NCBI GenBank assembly: GCA_016234595.1
Contig: JACRBG010000055.1
Coordinates: 62,001 to 126,000, forward strand
Source: Chloroflexota bacterium
GTDB lineage: Bacteria > Chloroflexota > Anaerolineae > Aggregatilineales > J027
DNA length: 64,000 nucleotides
Direction of reading: 5' to 3'
This document shows, piece by piece, positions 61,473 through 64,000 of the stretch. Positions within the stretch are counted from its first letter, which is position 1; the number at the start of each line of letters is the position of its first letter. A program made the translations under genes and the position numbers. The notes under the pieces were generated by a model. That model ran no database searches. It saw nothing but the letters and a program-made list of their open reading frames with translations, and had not been told where the DNA came from.

Positions 61473-62606
61473 TTATTGGATGGTTATCGTATAGAGGTGC
61501 GTTGAAACAGCGACTGTCTCAACCAGTAATTCAGCCGTGACTGAGTCACGAACGCGCCAAGGATGCCCAACAAACGTTGATTGTGAAACGGTGGTAGCCG
61601 GCTGGAGCGTGCTGTAATAAACTTCGCCACAATTGTAATCTACCCAATACAAGTCCACTGGTTGCGTGCTCACATTGCTAAATATAAGGGTAGTTGGGGT
61701 ACGAGTATCCACCGAACAAAGACCGGTGTTATAGGTCATAGGCGCTGGGGGTAGGCCTGTTTCTTCAGAGGCAAGCCACCCCGGCGGAATCACCGCATCT
61801 GGCGCAGTTGGATCCATGAAAACACTCTTGGCAAGATCAAGGCAATCAGGCTTACCATGCCCATAATAATCGTCGCGCCCAATATCGAGGATGGAAGGCT
61901 GCCACGGCTCATCTCCCGCATACATCAAATCGCTTGGGTCGTCGCTACTGTGACCCGAACGGGTTTGATGCGGGGCGCATTCTGGCACAATACCGAGGGT
62001 ATGCAATATTTCATGTAACATTGCGAAATCAATGTAGCCGGGGGTGTTTTCGTCACGTGCAAGAGGATTGGAGGCACAAGGGGGCACGGTTGGATCGGTA
62101 TAGGTGCCTTTAAGATACATTGCGGCCACACTCCCGACCAAGGTAGGCGGCCATGCCCCACCCCCACAGGTATCCATCGCATTACCTCCATAATAAACAG
62201 CATAAAGTTTCTCGGGGTTATTAAATCCGCTCGATTTGAGTTCAGCTTCAATCGCGTCCCGAATAAATGCGCCCTGACTTGCCAGCACGGCCTCATCGGT
62301 TGAAAGCTGCCAAAAGGTGATGTCAAGTGCTCCCTCAAAGGTATCCATCCGTAATTTTTGACCGCCTGTCTGATTAGCAAGCCAATTTTGGAAAGCCCCG
62401 ACCGAGGTGGCAATTGCCCCATTAATATCAAGCTCTTCATCCACCCCATCCGAGGGCAACACATACATGACATGCACTTGATAGCCCGTAATATCGTCGG
62501 GCAAATCGGTAGTAGCACGTTCATGGCGAGGAGAAGCACTCTGAGCAGGGAAAACGCAAACCAAACAAAAAACAACAACCATCAAAATGAGTTTTAAACG
62601 TTGCAT
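61473..62606 (-). CDS. Secreted metalloprotease with C-terminal von Hippel-Lindau beta domain
   Basis: This 377-residue protein has a signal peptide ending near AQSAS. Residues 30-270 form a metzincin-like zinc protease: His198-Glu199-His202 in HEILHTLG, a candidate third ligand at His213, and a Met-turn in DLMY (Met228). Eight cysteines suggest disulfides. From residue 305 a VHL beta domain aligns without gaps to human pVHL residues 76-121 (FSNVS...YW, YSTL, GHPWRVRD). The hydroxyproline-pocket residues Trp88, Tyr98, His115 and Trp117 correspond to Trp321, Tyr331, His348 and Trp350; Ser111 corresponds to Thr344. The ATG at 62606 follows GGAG. It is convergent with DUF427. Confidence 0.88.
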   Translation of the reverse strand: MQRLKLILMVVVFCLVCVFPAQSASPRHERATTDLPDDITGYQVHVMYVLPSDGVDEELDINGAIATSVGAFQNWLANQTGGQKLRMDTFEGALDITFWQLSTDEAVLASQGAFIRDAIEAELKSSGFNNPEKLYAVYYGGNAMDTCGGGAWPPTLVGSVAAMYLKGTYTDPTVPPCASNPLARDENTPGYIDFAMLHEILHTLGIVPECAPHQTRSGHSSDDPSDLMYAGDEPWQPSILDIGRDDYYGHGKPDCLDLAKSVFMDPTAPDAVIPPGWLASEETGLPPAPMTYNTGLCSVDTRTPTTLIFSNVSTQPVDLYWVDYNCGEVYYSTLQPATTVSQSTFVGHPWRVRDSVTAELLVETVAVSTHLYTITIQ

Positions 62607-62624
62607 TAGGCGCTCCAAAAATGA

Positions 62625-62652
62625 AACAAAAAGGGTAGTTTATTCACTACCC
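62625..62652 (-). terminator. Terminator after the small alpha-beta gene
   Basis: A perfect stem GGGTAGT/ACTACCC with a six-base loop is followed by TTTTTGTTTC on the minus strand. Confidence 0.85.
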
Positions 62653-62684
62653 ATGATACTTAATTTTGGCTTTGGATTGGGAAA

Positions 62685-62987
62685 TTACAGTTGCAGGTGA
62701 GAACGTCCCCGAATGACTTTCTGCTTGTAATTGGTGACATATTTGAGCAGGTTCGATTTTAAATCATCCCACTCTGGTGAATCCATAATCCGGCGCATGG
62801 TTTGCAGGTCGTCCGTCATAGCCTCGACGACAATTTGGGGGCTTTTTTCGCCATACATGGTATACCATGCTTCAATTGGCATCACACCCAAAGTGGTCAG
62901 GCGTGGCGCAAATTCTTGCACCATAAATTCAAAATGTTCCTGATCCTGACCGGGTTGAATGTCCCAACTCAGTAGCAGCTTAATCAT
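62685..62987 (-). CDS. Small dimeric alpha-beta barrel-like protein
   Basis: This 100-residue protein has the secondary-structure pattern of EthD/dimeric alpha-beta barrel proteins: a first strand IKLLLSWDIQPG, a helix HFEFMVQEFAPRL, PIEAWYTMYG, then a strand IVVEAMTDD and a helix LQTMRRIMDSPEWDDLKSNL. The role is unknown. It lies four bases after the MBL-fold gene and is probably cotranscribed. Confidence 0.7.
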   Translation of the reverse strand: MIKLLLSWDIQPGQDQEHFEFMVQEFAPRLTTLGVMPIEAWYTMYGEKSPQIVVEAMTDDLQTMRRIMDSPEWDDLKSNLLKYVTNYKQKVIRGRSHLQL

Positions 62988-62991
62988 TCCA

Positions 62992-63630
62992 CTATTCCTT
63001 GATGCTTAACAAAACCACTTGTGTTTGTTCGGGCAAGCTCCCCGAAGTAACCCGCAAGGTCTCTTCGTAAAGCGGTGTGCTGACCCCCATCTCTTTCAGA
63101 AAGCGATCAACCGGGTCTAATGATAACATAGTCTGCTCAGTTTTGTAGTGCATGGGAACCACTAAACTAGGTTCTAGCAAGCTAATAACCTCAGCAGCTT
63201 GACTGGAATTGAGGCCACCTCCGCCACCCACCGGAACTAATGCGACATCAATATGACCGAGGGCATCAATTTCGGATTGATTGGGGATATGGTCAAGATC
63301 ACCCAAGTGTGCGACTGTGACCCCCTGAAAATCCATGACGTAGACCACATTGTAACGTGGCGGGTCACTGTGCAAATTGTGCATGGCAGCGCCAGTGATA
63401 AACACCCCACCAATTTCATACTCCCCCGGCCCAATAAGGGCATATTTATACCCCTGCACCGTTTCCATATTGCTATGCCCCGGTGAGTTATGGCTTACCG
63501 TGACAATGTCAGCCTTGAGACGAGGTTGGTTATAGCCGATGACAGCGGCATCGAAGGGATCGGTCACAACTGTCGCTTTGTTGCGTTCGGTCAAACGAAA
63601 ACAACTATGTCCATACCAAGTAATATCCAT
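62992..63630 (-). CDS. MBL-fold metal-dependent hydrolase
   Basis: This 212-residue protein has the UPF0173-like metallo-beta-lactamase fold: ITWYGHSCFRL at the N-terminus, TVSHNSPGHSN at the main metal motif (HxxxxH variant, with Asn for the usual Asp/His), HLGDLDH and MHYKT near the C-terminus. The altered metal motif suggests changed or absent catalysis. The real substrate is unknown. The next gene follows in four bases. Confidence 0.83.
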   Translation of the reverse strand: MDITWYGHSCFRLTERNKATVVTDPFDAAVIGYNQPRLKADIVTVSHNSPGHSNMETVQGYKYALIGPGEYEIGGVFITGAAMHNLHSDPPRYNVVYVMDFQGVTVAHLGDLDHIPNQSEIDALGHIDVALVPVGGGGGLNSSQAAEVISLLEPSLVVPMHYKTEQTMLSLDPVDRFLKEMGVSTPLYEETLRVTSGSLPEQTQVVLLSIKE

Positions 63631-63835
63631 ACATGCCCCTTCTGAAGCTGATCCTCTATGCTGTATAAATCAAGACATATGTTCGACATAGCCTTCTAAT
63701 TATAGCGCAGAAACCCTAACTTACAAGATTGAGCGTTGGGTGAGGCAACCCTAAAATGCTGCCTTGTTGTGGGGAGCAGGCCCTACTATACTTACTTTAG
63801 ATTAATGGTAGGACTATTCGATTGAGGTTGATTGA

Positions 63836-64000
63836 ATGACTGCACCCCCAGAACCACAGATGCCCCCTAACCCATTCATCCGACTGCTACAGGTTTGGGG
63901 GACATTCTGTGCAGCAGGGATCGTTGGCGGATTGTTGGTATATGTGATTGGATCAAGTCTTTCCGACAGTGGTATGGTCGAAGGATTTTTTGCTTTCATC
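63836..64000 (+). CDS. Membrane protein gene truncated at the window edge
   Basis: An ATG at 63836 opens a frame that runs off the window. The first 55 codons give a Pro-rich start (TAPPEPQMPPNP) and one hydrophobic segment (FCAAGIVGGLLVYVIGSS). A weak GAGG lies about 11 bases upstream. Family unknown. Confidence 0.55.
   Translation, partial: MTAPPEPQMPPNPFIRLLQVWGTFCAAGIVGGLLVYVIGSSLSDSGMVEGFFAFI

Overview
The window looks like a chromosomal segment of a Chloroflexota bacterium, probably near Anaerolineae. This is an inference from content: oligopeptide-type binding proteins in a large paralogous array, many secreted proteins with Pro/Thr linkers (TPTPT type), dense two-component and TIR-type signalling, MutS2, and no outer-membrane assembly genes. 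No rRNA, tRNA, CRISPR array, insertion sequence or phage gene was recognised. TTG and GTG starts are common.

Layout. 1-4.4 kb: a small lipoprotein, glutamate dehydrogenase, and an unusual response regulator that ends in a roadblock-like domain and a degenerate IS200-type (Y1) transposase domain. 4.5-19.5 kb: seven tandem paralogues of a family 5 solute-binding protein on the minus strand. Each has its own terminator and most have a visible promoter; some have long conserved 5-prime leaders; no permease or ATPase is nearby. 19.6-23 kb: a receiver / histidine kinase / receiver / membrane protein operon in which all four genes start with TTG. 23.3-28.4 kb: metabolic and housekeeping genes (AHSA1-like, RidA, WYL regulator, two FMN-binding split-barrel proteins, AMMECR1, a lipoprotein). 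28.6-40.4 kb: a TIR-formylglycine-enzyme-like fusion, a phosphoglyceromutase-like metalloenzyme, a receiver-GAF-cyclase protein, a separated KdpDE-like trio (USP, regulator, kinase), and a kinase-receiver-receiver cassette. 40.5-50.5 kb: a FemAB / TPR membrane protein / pseudokinase / Ppx-GppA operon, MutS2 and an ABC-F ATPase. 51-59 kb: a TIR-transmembrane-FecR protein, a cyclic-nucleotide-domain histidine kinase, a CopC-like repeat protein, and a two-gene c-type cytochrome unit ending in a decaheme protein. 59-64 kb: a GH51 arabinofuranosidase, a DUF427 protein, a secreted metalloprotease carrying a von Hippel-Lindau beta domain, two small enzymes, and a truncated gene at the edge.

How it fits together. 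The window is dominated by sensing and signalling linked to uptake and surface processes: peptide capture (binding-protein array), cell-envelope or stringent-type stress (FemAB, pseudokinase, Ppx), redox at the surface (multiheme cytochromes), and extracellular polymer attack (GH51 plus metalloprotease). The most striking observation is that the metalloprotease VHL-type domain aligns without gaps to human pVHL and keeps four of the five hydroxyproline-pocket residues, with Ser changed to Thr at the fifth. This suggests a bacterial protease targeted to hydroxyproline proteins. Second is the receiver-roadblock-dead transposase fusion.
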